DNA of 64,000 nt from UBA2093 sp044340485 (GTDB taxonomy: Bacteria; Actinomycetota; Acidimicrobiia; Acidimicrobiales; Ilumatobacteraceae), in NCBI GenBank assembly GCA_044340485.1, contig JBIITN010000006.1, forward strand, positions 29,598-93,597. The letters are read 5' to 3'. Below the pieces are notes generated by a model that did not search any database, was not told where the DNA came from, and saw only the letters and a program-made list of their open reading frames with translations. Below are positions 42,509 to 50,150 of the stretch, one piece after another. Every line of letters begins with the position of its first letter. Within the stretch, counting starts at the first letter, position 1. Both the position numbers and the translations under genes were made by a program.

Positions 42509-43863
42509 GCTATGGACGCTGTCGTACTGGCTTTCGTTAAGACTCTGTCTGCTGCCAGATAACCAGAGGAAATTGCACCGTCCATGTAACCGTTCCATTC
42601 AGCAGCGGTTTCAGTACCAGCCCACTCAATACGACCAAATGGTTTCACTAATTCATCTCCCAATTGAGTCCACACACCGGGTCCGAGATGACCGCCGTAA
42701 CAACCACCACTCCATTGTTCAGCAGTCCAGTCGAGTTCCACTACTTCTAGGGGAGAAGCAGCTTGAGACCCAAAGAGATCAACCAGAGTTCGCACAAACA
42801 CATCACGTCGTTCATCGACGCTCAACGCAGATGCAGAACGTCCATGTGCTCCTTCGAAGAAGCCGACCAACATACCGCTAGAGGCATCAGGAGGAGAGTT
42901 ATCAAAAGTTATTGAGACTGGGTGATCGAGAGACACTCCAAAACCAGACATTTTGTCTTCGCGCCAAAATGGCGTTGTGTATTTGGCAACAATTTTGATG
43001 ACAGCACCCATCGGAACATTTTGAACTAACTGCTGACGTCGTGGCGGTAGTGGAGGATTAAAGACAATGTTTCCGATCAGATGCTGCGGGATAGCAACAA
43101 TTGCAGCGTCAGCATGATATTCGCTCCGCGGAGTACGAACTATCACACCGCTCGATGACTGTGAAACACCAGTAACAGGTTCTTCTAGGTGAACACGATT
43201 ACCCAATTCTTCTGCCATTCGCTGAGCAATCAACTGCGAGCCTCCAACGATGCGACTTTTTTGTGCACCATTAGCCGTGCCCATCAAGCGATCCAACATT
43301 CCACCTGAGTGACAGTAAAAAAGAAAATGTAATAGGGACATTTCAGTAGCTTCAGCGCTAAAAATTGCCGCTGTTATGGCACGCCAGAATTGTCGCGACT
43401 GTTCAAAACGTAAATGTCGGCGTAACCAAGTTTCAAGTGTTTGACTGTCCCAATCAATCGCATGAGCACTAGTCCAGGGAGCATCCAATGGAACTTTTGC
43501 AGCCATTGATTCAAGACGTTTTTGTGTAAGGCCCACTTCGACAAGTACATGTGGGGGAAGTCCAAAAGTGTCGCCTTTGAATTTCTTGATCTTGCCTTTC
43601 AGTGAAACGACGTAGTCACCGGTATCAAATGTGTCAAATGTGTCAAGTCCAAGTTCGTCAATAAGTTCCAACACATGATTTTGTGTGGGGCCCACCCATT
43701 GTCCGCCCACTTCAACTATTGATCCATCTTCAAAGACATGGTTCAATGTGCGACCACCCACACGATCACGAGCCTCGACAACGTCTACCTCTATGCCTCT
43801 TTTTGACAAGTGGCGCGCTGCAGATAAGCCCGCAAAGCCAGCACCAATCACGACAACCTTCAT
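42505..43863 (-). CDS. flavin-containing amine oxidase
   Basis: A 452-residue FAD-dependent amine oxidase: dinucleotide motif VVVIGAGFAGL near the N-terminus, a second block VVEARDRVGGRT, and the C-terminal EWAGTETA region binding the flavin. It oxidises primary or polyamine-like substrates to aldehydes with H2O2. The longer frame to 43908 is less likely because GGGGGAA lies just before ATG 43863. It is co-transcribed with the sulfatase and divergent from a TetR gene, suggesting catabolism of a sulfated amine or related compound, which is inference only. Confidence 0.88.
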   Translation of the reverse strand: MKVVVIGAGFAGLSAARHLSKRGIEVDVVEARDRVGGRTLNHVFEDGSIVEVGGQWVGPTQNHVLELIDELGLDTFDTFDTGDYVVSLKGKIKKFKGDTFGLPPHVLVEVGLTQKRLESMAAKVPLDAPWTSAHAIDWDSQTLETWLRRHLRFEQSRQFWRAITAAIFSAEATEMSLLHFLFYCHSGGMLDRLMGTANGAQKSRIVGGSQLIAQRMAEELGNRVHLEEPVTGVSQSSSGVIVRTPRSEYHADAAIVAIPQHLIGNIVFNPPLPPRRQQLVQNVPMGAVIKIVAKYTTPFWREDKMSGFGVSLDHPVSITFDNSPPDASSGMLVGFFEGAHGRSASALSVDERRDVFVRTLVDLFGSQAASPLEVVELDWTAEQWSGGCYGGHLGPGVWTQLGDELVKPFGRIEWAGTETAAEWNGYMDGAISSGYLAADRVLTKASTTASIA

Positions 43864-43963
43864 GAAAATTCCCCCATTCAGAAATTGATTGATTATGGTA
43901 TCAAACAATTAACAAAGGTCTGACACAATGGAGTCTTAGACAAACAGAGGACGGGATAACCCA
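43864..43963. promoter_or_regulatory. divergent promoter region, amine oxidase / TetR
   Basis: A 100-bp gap containing several weak dyads, for example TTGAT-N6-ATCAA and GTCT-T-AGAC. Any of these could be the TetR operator; none is strong enough to assign. Confidence 0.3.
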
Positions 43964-44542
43964 ATGGGTCGACCAAGTATGGCGGACATACGACGAGCAG
44001 AACTAATAGATGCCGTTGTGGGATGCATTGCAACCAAGGGTGTTGCTGCCACCACCGTGGTAGAAGTGGCACAGTTGGCGGGCACTCAACCTTCCAAAGT
44101 TCATCACTATCTCGGAAGCCGCGACGAAATGATCGCTGCGGCCATTGAACGCGCTCTTAGCAATGTCGAAGAGTTGGTGATAGGCGCACTTCATTCAACC
44201 TCAAACGAAAACCGTCTCGACGAACAACTCGAGATTCTCTTTAGCCCAAGTTTTCTTGATCCTCGCATAAACCAACTAATTGATCACCTCATTGCTGCCT
44301 CCTATCTTGATCCGTCTATTAGAGACGGAGTGAGCAAGATGTATGAGAGATTTTTTGAAATATTGATTGAGAGTTTTAGTCTCGCTTTTCCAAATGTCGA
44401 CGAAACAACTCGCCGTACAGCTGCACATGCGATCCTCGCATTGGCCCACGCCACTCCAACGCTCGAATGGTTACGAGTCGATAATGACAACATCGGTCAG
44501 AGCCTTACTACAGCGCGACAAATAGTGAGTTTGCTGCGTTAA
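43964..44542 (+). CDS. TetR-family regulator
   Basis: A 192-residue TetR protein. The N-terminal HTH (about 9-55) is recognisable: RRAELIDAVVGCIATKG, then ATTVVEVAQLAGTQPSKVHHYLGSRDEM-like helices ending in the DNA-reading helix. The C-terminal ligand domain is not assignable. Being divergent from the amine oxidase-sulfatase operon, it likely represses that operon and perhaps itself. No ribosome site near the consensus spacing is seen before ATG 43964. Confidence 0.85.
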   Translation: MGRPSMADIRRAELIDAVVGCIATKGVAATTVVEVAQLAGTQPSKVHHYLGSRDEMIAAAIERALSNVEELVIGALHSTSNENRLDEQLEILFSPSFLDPRINQLIDHLIAASYLDPSIRDGVSKMYERFFEILIESFSLAFPNVDETTRRTAAHAILALAHATPTLEWLRVDNDNIGQSLTTARQIVSLLR

Positions 44543-44586
44543 AAGTGGAGTCTTGTCTACTTGTATTTTCCTAACCTTGTTGTTTC

Positions 44587-44616
44587 TTTCGTATCCGCAT
44601 TCAAGAAAATACGAAA
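44587..44616. terminator. inverted repeat between convergent genes, terminator-like
   Basis: TTTCGTAT (44587-44594) pairs with ATACGAAA (44609-44616) around 14 nt. It separates the TetR and pdxH 3' ends. There is no long T-run on either strand, so it may rely on other signals. Confidence 0.35.
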
Positions 44617-44626
44617 AATAGCGGGT

Positions 44627-45265
44627 CTACGGATACAGCCGTTCGATGTTCCACGAGCCATTTGTTTGTTTTGTATACACAAAACGATCGTGCAAACGAC
44701 TGGGGCGTCCTTGCCAGAACTCAAATGCTTGAGGAATGATGCGCCACCCACCCCACTGCGACGGGCGCGGCACCGCACCATTACCAAACTGTGATTCGTA
44801 TGCCGCGACGCGTTCTTCAAGAGTCTCACGATTATCTAACGACGTCGACTGAATAGAAGCCCACGCACCAATCTGCGAGCCGCGCGGACGAGATGCAAAG
44901 TAGTCATCGCTTTCGGCTTCTGACACGCGTTCTACCGCTCCGCGTAACCGCACTTGTCGATGCAACACAAACCATGGAAATAATGCAGCAGCCACAGGGT
45001 GTGCGAGAAGATGAGCGCTTTTTGCACTTTCGTAATTAGTGAAAAATGTAAACCCGGCGGCATCCATACTGCGCGCTAGTACCGCACGGGAATCTGGCAT
45101 TCCATTTTCGTCTACTGTGCTCACCACCATTGCATGTGGTTCGGCAATACCTGCTTCATCAGCCTGTTTGTACCACAATGCAAATTGCTGAAATGGATCA
45201 TCGGAAAGATCGTTGCGATCAAGACCTGCTGTTTCATATTGAATGCGCTTATCACGAATGTTCAT
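44627..45265 (-). CDS. pdxH: pyridoxamine 5'-phosphate oxidase
   Basis: A 212-residue FMN oxidase that makes pyridoxal 5'-phosphate. Conserved blocks: a first segment DPFQQFALWYKQA, the SRAVLAR strand, FFTNYESAKSAHL, a phosphate-binding SRPRGSQIGAWAS-type block, and the C-terminal FWQGRPSRLHDR-like end. It follows serS on the same strand by 13 bp, so it may be co-transcribed with it. Confidence 0.95.
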   Translation of the reverse strand: MNIRDKRIQYETAGLDRNDLSDDPFQQFALWYKQADEAGIAEPHAMVVSTVDENGMPDSRAVLARSMDAAGFTFFTNYESAKSAHLLAHPVAAALFPWFVLHRQVRLRGAVERVSEAESDDYFASRPRGSQIGAWASIQSTSLDNRETLEERVAAYESQFGNGAVPRPSQWGGWRIIPQAFEFWQGRPSRLHDRFVYTKQTNGSWNIERLYP

Positions 45266-45278
45266 GACATCACTGCAC

Positions 45279-46571
45279 TCATGATTGTGGAATTGATGTT
45301 GCGCCGCGCATGTATGGTGTCAACACATCTGGAATGCGCACCGAACCATCTGGTTGGCGATAGTTTTCGCAAATCGCAGCCCACACGCGCGGAACGGCGA
45401 GTGCCGAACCATTCAACGTGTGTGTAATTTCCGTGCCTTTTTGACCCGTCTTTCGATAACGAATGTCGGCACGACGCGCTTGATAGTCGGCGAACCAACT
45501 TACTGAACTCACCTCGAGCCACATATCGCAACCCGGTGCATACACCTCGATGTCGTAACTGCGATGATGGCTGCCACCCATGTCGCCAGTACAAATTTCA
45601 ATAATGCGATACGGCAATTGCAGTGCACGAATTAAATTTTCTGCTCGATCACGCAGTTCGATGAGCAACTGCGGCGCTTGCTCGGGTGTGGCAATTGCAA
45701 GAATTTCTACTTTGTCAAACTCATGACTGCGCAACATACCGCGTGTGTCACGACCGGCAGATCCTGCTTCACGGCGATAACACGGTGTGTATGCCATGTA
45801 CCGCAATGGCAAAGAAGCCTCGTCGAGGATCTCTTGTGCGTGCAGTGATGTCAATGGAACTTCAGCAGTGGGAATGGCCCACAAATCATCGCGTTCAATT
45901 GCGTATGCATCGTCGGCAAACTTTGGTAAGTGTCCGGTTGCAGTGAGAGTTGCGGTCGTGACAAATGTTGGAGGGCGAATTTCTTCGAATGCGTCTGCAT
46001 TTGCATCAAGTGCGTACTGGCACAATGCTCGCGCCATGGTGGCACCAAGACCGCGCTGCATGGTGAACATGGCACCGGCAATCTTTGTGGCGCGCTCGTT
46101 ATCGAGGATGCCCAAGGCAGATGCAGTCTCCCAGTGCGGCACCCGCTGGTGATCGGGAAAAGATGCCGGCATTTGCTCGGGACCCTTCACCACGGGATTG
46201 TCGTGATCCCCGGCTCCATCAGGCGCCTCGGAATGAGGAACATTGGGAATGCCCAGTAATACAAGGCGCAGTTGATCGGCCACGGCGTCGTAATCAACCT
46301 GCAAGGTGCGCTCGCGCTCGCCTAATTCACGGCTTTCATCCATGATCGCTTCGGCCTCGGCAGTTTTGCCGTCGCGACGCATGGTCCCCACTTCCTTCGA
46401 CAGACCATTCACACGGCTACGGATGGAGTCACGTTCGGCCGCGATGTCACGTAAACGAGTATCAAGTGCCAACGCCTCATCGAGTTGAGCGAGCAAATCG
46501 GGCTTTCCACGCCGAGCCATCGCCTGGCGAACAGCGTCCATCTCGCTACGAAGCAGGCGAATGTCAATCAC
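45279..46571 (-). CDS. serS: seryl-tRNA synthetase
   Basis: A 430-residue class II aminoacyl-tRNA synthetase. The N-terminal coiled-coil arm (about 30-100) binds tRNA-Ser's long variable arm; the catalytic core shows YRREAGSAGRDTRGMLRSHEF (motif 2 region) and a motif 3-type block at the end. Start GTG 46571; TAGCCT lies 9 nt upstream, giving a leader of about 2 nt. It is divergent from the ABC ATPase gene. Confidence 0.96.
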   Translation of the reverse strand: MIDIRLLRSEMDAVRQAMARRGKPDLLAQLDEALALDTRLRDIAAERDSIRSRVNGLSKEVGTMRRDGKTAEAEAIMDESRELGERERTLQVDYDAVADQLRLVLLGIPNVPHSEAPDGAGDHDNPVVKGPEQMPASFPDHQRVPHWETASALGILDNERATKIAGAMFTMQRGLGATMARALCQYALDANADAFEEIRPPTFVTTATLTATGHLPKFADDAYAIERDDLWAIPTAEVPLTSLHAQEILDEASLPLRYMAYTPCYRREAGSAGRDTRGMLRSHEFDKVEILAIATPEQAPQLLIELRDRAENLIRALQLPYRIIEICTGDMGGSHHRSYDIEVYAPGCDMWLEVSSVSWFADYQARRADIRYRKTGQKGTEITHTLNGSALAVPRVWAAICENYRQPDGSVRIPDVLTPYMRGATSIPQS

Positions 46572-46620
46572 AGAATCTTCAGGCTAGCGGTGGAGATAGT
46601 GGTGAACCGAGTTCCTTTCG

Positions 46621-46626
46621 TAGTGT
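46621..46626 (+). promoter_or_regulatory. -10 hexamer TAGTGT, leaderless start of ABC ATPase
   Basis: TANNNT hexamer, exactly 7 nt, then GTG 46634. It rejects an upstream in-frame start at 46466 lying inside serS. Confidence 0.6.
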
Positions 46627-46633
46627 GGAAGCT

Positions 46634-47533
46634 GTGTCTGGTGTAGAGGTGTCAAATCTGGTCGTCAAATACGACGACCTTGTTGCCGTCAACGACATCT
46701 CATTTGTTGCCCCCGAAGGTGCAGTGACCGCGGTGATTGGTCCAAATGGCGCAGGTAAAACCAGCACTATCGAAGTGTGTGAAGGATTTCGACGCGCATC
46801 GAGTGGACATGTGTCGGTTCTTGGGCTTGATCCGGTGCGCCAACATCACGAACTCACCAAGGTGATGGGAGTGATGTTGCAAGGTGGTGGCGTGTACCCA
46901 AGTGCTCGCGTCATAGATGTGATTACTTTGTTTTGTGAGCTTCACGAACGTGGAGTAAATGCGCATGAACTTGCAGAGACTGTGGGTCTATCGCATCGTG
47001 TACGTAGCACATGGCGACAGTTGTCGGGTGGAGAACAGCAGCGTTTGTCTCTTGCGTTGGCATTGGCGGCAAAACCACGCGTGGCGTTTCTTGATGAACC
47101 AACCTCTGGTGTCGACATTGATGGTCGTGACACCATTCGTTCAATTATTCGTGATCTTGCTGCAGAAGGTACAACTGTTGTACTTGCGTCTCACGAATTA
47201 GATGAAGCAGAACGTGTGGCAGATCATGTGGTGATGTTTCGCGATGGTCGTGTGATTGCTTCCGGTTCATTACAACAACTTCGATCATCAGTAGACAACA
47301 TCCGCTTTTCATCATCGCAGTCCATTGACATCACTCATTTATCTACCGCACTTAGAGTTCCTGTGAAAACAGTGAACGACACAAGTTATGTCATTGAAAC
47401 GTCATCAAATCCACATGTTTTAGGAGTATTGGCGCAGTGGATGTCTGAACGTGGCCTACCTCTCACAGACGTACGCACAGGGCATGAAACTCTCATCGAG
47501 ATGTATCGCCGTATCACGGGAGGCGAGTCATGA
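46634..47533 (+). CDS. ABC transporter ATP-binding protein (ABC-2 exporter type)
   Basis: A 299-residue ATPase of the DrrA/CcmA group: Walker A GPNGAGKT (36-43), Q-loop in VMLQGG, signature LSGGEQ (130-135), Walker B VAFLDEPT (150-157) and an H-loop SHELDE about 180. The C-terminal ~80 residues form the DrrA-type extension. It couples to the permease encoded immediately downstream, overlapping by 4 nt. Exporters of this type move drugs, lipids or heme. Start GTG 46634 was chosen from the leaderless pattern. Confidence 0.92.
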   Translation: MSGVEVSNLVVKYDDLVAVNDISFVAPEGAVTAVIGPNGAGKTSTIEVCEGFRRASSGHVSVLGLDPVRQHHELTKVMGVMLQGGGVYPSARVIDVITLFCELHERGVNAHELAETVGLSHRVRSTWRQLSGGEQQRLSLALALAAKPRVAFLDEPTSGVDIDGRDTIRSIIRDLAAEGTTVVLASHELDEAERVADHVVMFRDGRVIASGSLQQLRSSVDNIRFSSSQSIDITHLSTALRVPVKTVNDTSYVIETSSNPHVLGVLAQWMSERGLPLTDVRTGHETLIEMYRRITGGES

Positions 47534-48261
47534 ACGGCGCTCTTCGTGCCCAGCTGCGCGCGGAACTGCAATTAGTACTGCGCAACGGCGAGCAGATTTT
47601 ACTGACCCTTGGTATTCCCATATTGCTGCTCGTTTTCTTCGGCACCGTCGACGTGTTACCGATTGATGATGTCGACGACAGTGCTGACTTTTTGCTCCCC
47701 GGCATTTTGGCGCTGGCGGTCATGTCGACGTCGATGGTGAGCCTCGGTATAGCCACCGGATTTGAACGTTCTTACCAGGTGTTAAAACGTCTCGGTGCCA
47801 CTCCCCTCGGTCGTGGCAGATTGGTAGTCACCAAAATCCTCACGGTGTTCATTGTGGAGATCATTCAACTAGCGGTGCTCATCCCCATTGGTCTTGCAAT
47901 TGGATGGCGTCCAGAAGGTGCACTGTGGGCCGTGACGATCCTTGTGATCCTTGGTGGAACCGCCGCATTTGCCGGAATTGGTCTCACGATGGCAGGTCGA
48001 CTTCGTGGCGAGATCAACCTCGCGGCTCAAAATGGGTTGTATCTCTTGTTGCTGTTACTCGGTGGAATGATCATCCCGCTTGATGAACTGCCTGGCCCGC
48101 TGGCTGCGGTGGGACGAGTACTCCCATCAGGGGCACTTGCCGATCTCATGCATGAGACACTGAATAATGCTGGTGATAAGCCTTTGCAGTCGGCAATCGT
48201 GTTGGCCGCGTGGGCTGTGGTGGCACCGCTCGTTGCGGCCCGTACATTCCGCTGGAGTTAA
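47530..48261 (+). CDS. ABC-2 type permease
   Basis: A 243-residue integral membrane protein with six helices, of the ABC-2 (DrrB-like) class: an N-terminal helix after MNGALRAQLRAELQLVLRN, and a C-terminal GMIIPLDELPGPLAAVGRVLPSGALAD-like block conserved in such permeases. It pairs with the ATPase just upstream (ATGA overlap). The exported substrate is unknown. Confidence 0.9.
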   Translation: MNGALRAQLRAELQLVLRNGEQILLTLGIPILLLVFFGTVDVLPIDDVDDSADFLLPGILALAVMSTSMVSLGIATGFERSYQVLKRLGATPLGRGRLVVTKILTVFIVEIIQLAVLIPIGLAIGWRPEGALWAVTILVILGGTAAFAGIGLTMAGRLRGEINLAAQNGLYLLLLLLGGMIIPLDELPGPLAAVGRVLPSGALADLMHETLNNAGDKPLQSAIVLAAWAVVAPLVAARTFRWS

Positions 48262-48270
48262 TTCTGCGCG

Positions 48271-49179
48271 TTAGCGCTGTGGCTCTTCCACGGGTGGAGT
48301 CTTCTCAAACTGCTCCGTCACTTGTTCGAACGTCAGTGTGTCGTCTTGTGCCTTGTACGAATTGGTTTGAGCTTCGTGGAAGCCTTTGGTGAAGCGGCTG
48401 AAGAACAAGTAGATCATGACAATCCACATGAACACCGATCCACCAAGTTTCATAATGGCGCCAGCTGCCTGTTGATCTGACAACACGGAGACACCACCCA
48501 CTCGTACAACGTGGTCGTAGTGGTCATACACAGAACCCTCGGCAAACGTGAGCCAGCCAGCCGGAATGGTGGGCAGAACTGACATCGCAAACACGTACAC
48601 CATTTGTGCACCGTAACTAATGCGCCAATCTTTGCGTGGACTACACAACGGCATCCACAACAACAGAGATGAGAACACAAGCACGACGTGAATGGAATAG
48701 TGAAGTGGCCCGCCATCAGCACTGCGATTCACCAACGCGGGAGTGTGGCTTCCCATCACAACCGCGTTATAGATCACAGCAGCTGTCACTGGCTTCGATA
48801 AGAAACGCGCAGTGCGTTCAACTTTTCCTTGCCCAATGAGCAAACGGAAGAACCACTCGGGTGTCGCCATAAGCGCCAACGGCGGAATGAAATACGACAG
48901 GCTCATGTGCTGCAACATGTGCACCGAGTAGAGATACTCCTCTGCCAAGTCATGTATTGGCCAATCGCTTGACAACCACAAGAGGACAATCATGATGACA
49001 AATGCGCGACGTTGTCCTTTAGTAACTATTTCACCGTCAGTCACAACGCGTGGTCCAAGGACACGGGTCATGTACACATAGGCACCAATAAGGAATGCCA
49101 TGAGCAGCCACACTTCTAGGTGAAGCTGGAATCGCCAGGGGTTAGTGTTTATTTCTTGGGCTGCTGCGAGAAACATCAC
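48271..49179 (-). CDS. ctaG: CtaG-like caa3 oxidase assembly protein
   Basis: A 302-residue protein with about seven membrane helices of the caa3_CtaG type: HDLAEEYLYSVHMLQHMSLSY (His-rich, copper-handling region) and later HYSIHVVLVFSSLLLW, with further His in the third and fifth helices. It is needed for CuB insertion in some Bacillus caa3 oxidases. It is the last gene of the minus-strand respiratory block; a GGAGG ribosome site precedes ATG 49179. Its C-terminus is a hydrophilic Gln/Glu-rich tail. Confidence 0.85.
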   Translation of the reverse strand: MMFLAAAQEINTNPWRFQLHLEVWLLMAFLIGAYVYMTRVLGPRVVTDGEIVTKGQRRAFVIMIVLLWLSSDWPIHDLAEEYLYSVHMLQHMSLSYFIPPLALMATPEWFFRLLIGQGKVERTARFLSKPVTAAVIYNAVVMGSHTPALVNRSADGGPLHYSIHVVLVFSSLLLWMPLCSPRKDWRISYGAQMVYVFAMSVLPTIPAGWLTFAEGSVYDHYDHVVRVGGVSVLSDQQAAGAIMKLGGSVFMWIVMIYLFFSRFTKGFHEAQTNSYKAQDDTLTFEQVTEQFEKTPPVEEPQR

Positions 49180-49198
49180 AACCCTCCTTCGTTAGCGC

Positions 49199-49519
49199 TT
49201 AGCCGAAGAACTTAAAGGTGGCGAGAGCCCATAAGTACACAAATAAGCACAGGCCCAAACCGGTATAGAAAAGGAATGCAAAGATGCGGCTGTCGAATTT
49301 CAAGTGCATGAAATACGACACAACCATCACGAACTTCGCAATCATCATGATGATGAGTGACGGAAGGAACAACGGACCAAAGTCGATGTAATAGGTCGAC
49401 ACCTCAAGCGCGGTGATGAGCGCCAAGATGATCGCAATCTTGATGTATCCAGCATCAGACATGCCATGTTCGTGGCTGTCTCCGTGGGTTGTTGTATTTT
49501 GTTCGGTTGCGGTACTCAT
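49199..49519 (-). CDS. cytochrome c oxidase subunit IV-like protein
   Basis: A 106-residue protein with three membrane helices, matching prokaryotic cytochrome oxidase subunit IV (CoxD-type): YIKIAIILALITALEVSTYY, a SLIIMMIAKFVMVVSYFMHLKFD middle and a FLFYTGLGLCLFVYLW end. It stabilises the oxidase core. An AAGGAAG ribosome site lies before ATG 49519. It is between subunit III and ctaG. Confidence 0.88.
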   Translation of the reverse strand: MSTATEQNTTTHGDSHEHGMSDAGYIKIAIILALITALEVSTYYIDFGPLFLPSLIIMMIAKFVMVVSYFMHLKFDSRIFAFLFYTGLGLCLFVYLWALATFKFFG

Positions 49520-49535
49520 GACTACTTCCTTGCGA

Positions 49536-50150
49536 TCAAGACGGGATCAGATACACCAATGTGAAGATAACAATCCACACAATGTCGACAAAGTGCCAGT
49601 ACAAACCGACAAGTTCAACTGACTCGGCTTTATTACCTACAACACGGTTCTTCTTGATAACACCAACAGTGACGAGCAACATGATGATTCCGACCGATAC
49701 GTGGACGCCGTGGAAACCAGTCAAGGTGTAAAAGCTAGAGCTGAACAAACTTGTGGTGAAGCCCAAACCTTCGCGATAGAACGCTGTGAACTCGTAAATC
49801 TGACCGCCCACAAAAGTGGCACCCAACACTGCAGTGACAGTAAGCCACAAATTGGTACGACGATCATCATGACGTTGCGCGGCTGTGACTGCCAACACCA
49901 TGGTGAGTGACGACATCAGAAGAACAAAACTGCTCACAGACGTGAACGGAATGTCGTAGATCTGGTGAGGATGGGGACCATCTTTCACACGACCGCGATA
50001 CAGCATGTACGTGGAGATGAGTCCACCAAACAACAGACATTCAGAACCAAGGAACAACCACATCGCCAACTTGTTGTTGGACAATCCGGTTGAGCCCTGG
50101 TGAGCCTGGTGATCAGCGGAGTGATCGGCGTGTACTGCTACATCAGCCAT
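49536..50150 (-). CDS. ctaE: cytochrome c oxidase subunit III
   Basis: A 204-residue subunit III: five helices, with MWLFLGSECLLFGGLISTY (conserved SE near helix I), the TGFHGVHVSVGI block (His-containing) and a final WHFVDIVWIVIFTLVYL. It supports proton uptake and stability of the oxidase. Its start overlaps the end of ctaD by 8 bp, so it is co-translated. A second, more divergent subunit III-like gene is encoded at 54499-55104. Confidence 0.95.
   Translation of the reverse strand: MADVAVHADHSADHQAHQGSTGLSNNKLAMWLFLGSECLLFGGLISTYMLYRGRVKDGPHPHQIYDIPFTSVSSFVLLMSSLTMVLAVTAAQRHDDRRTNLWLTVTAVLGATFVGGQIYEFTAFYREGLGFTTSLFSSSFYTLTGFHGVHVSVGIIMLLVTVGVIKKNRVVGNKAESVELVGLYWHFVDIVWIVIFTLVYLIPS

Noticed and set aside
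46466..46633. N-terminal extension of the ABC ATPase into serS
   Set aside because: The extra 56 residues lie antisense to serS and lack similarity to ABC proteins; TAGTGT 7 nt before GTG 46634 gives a better start.
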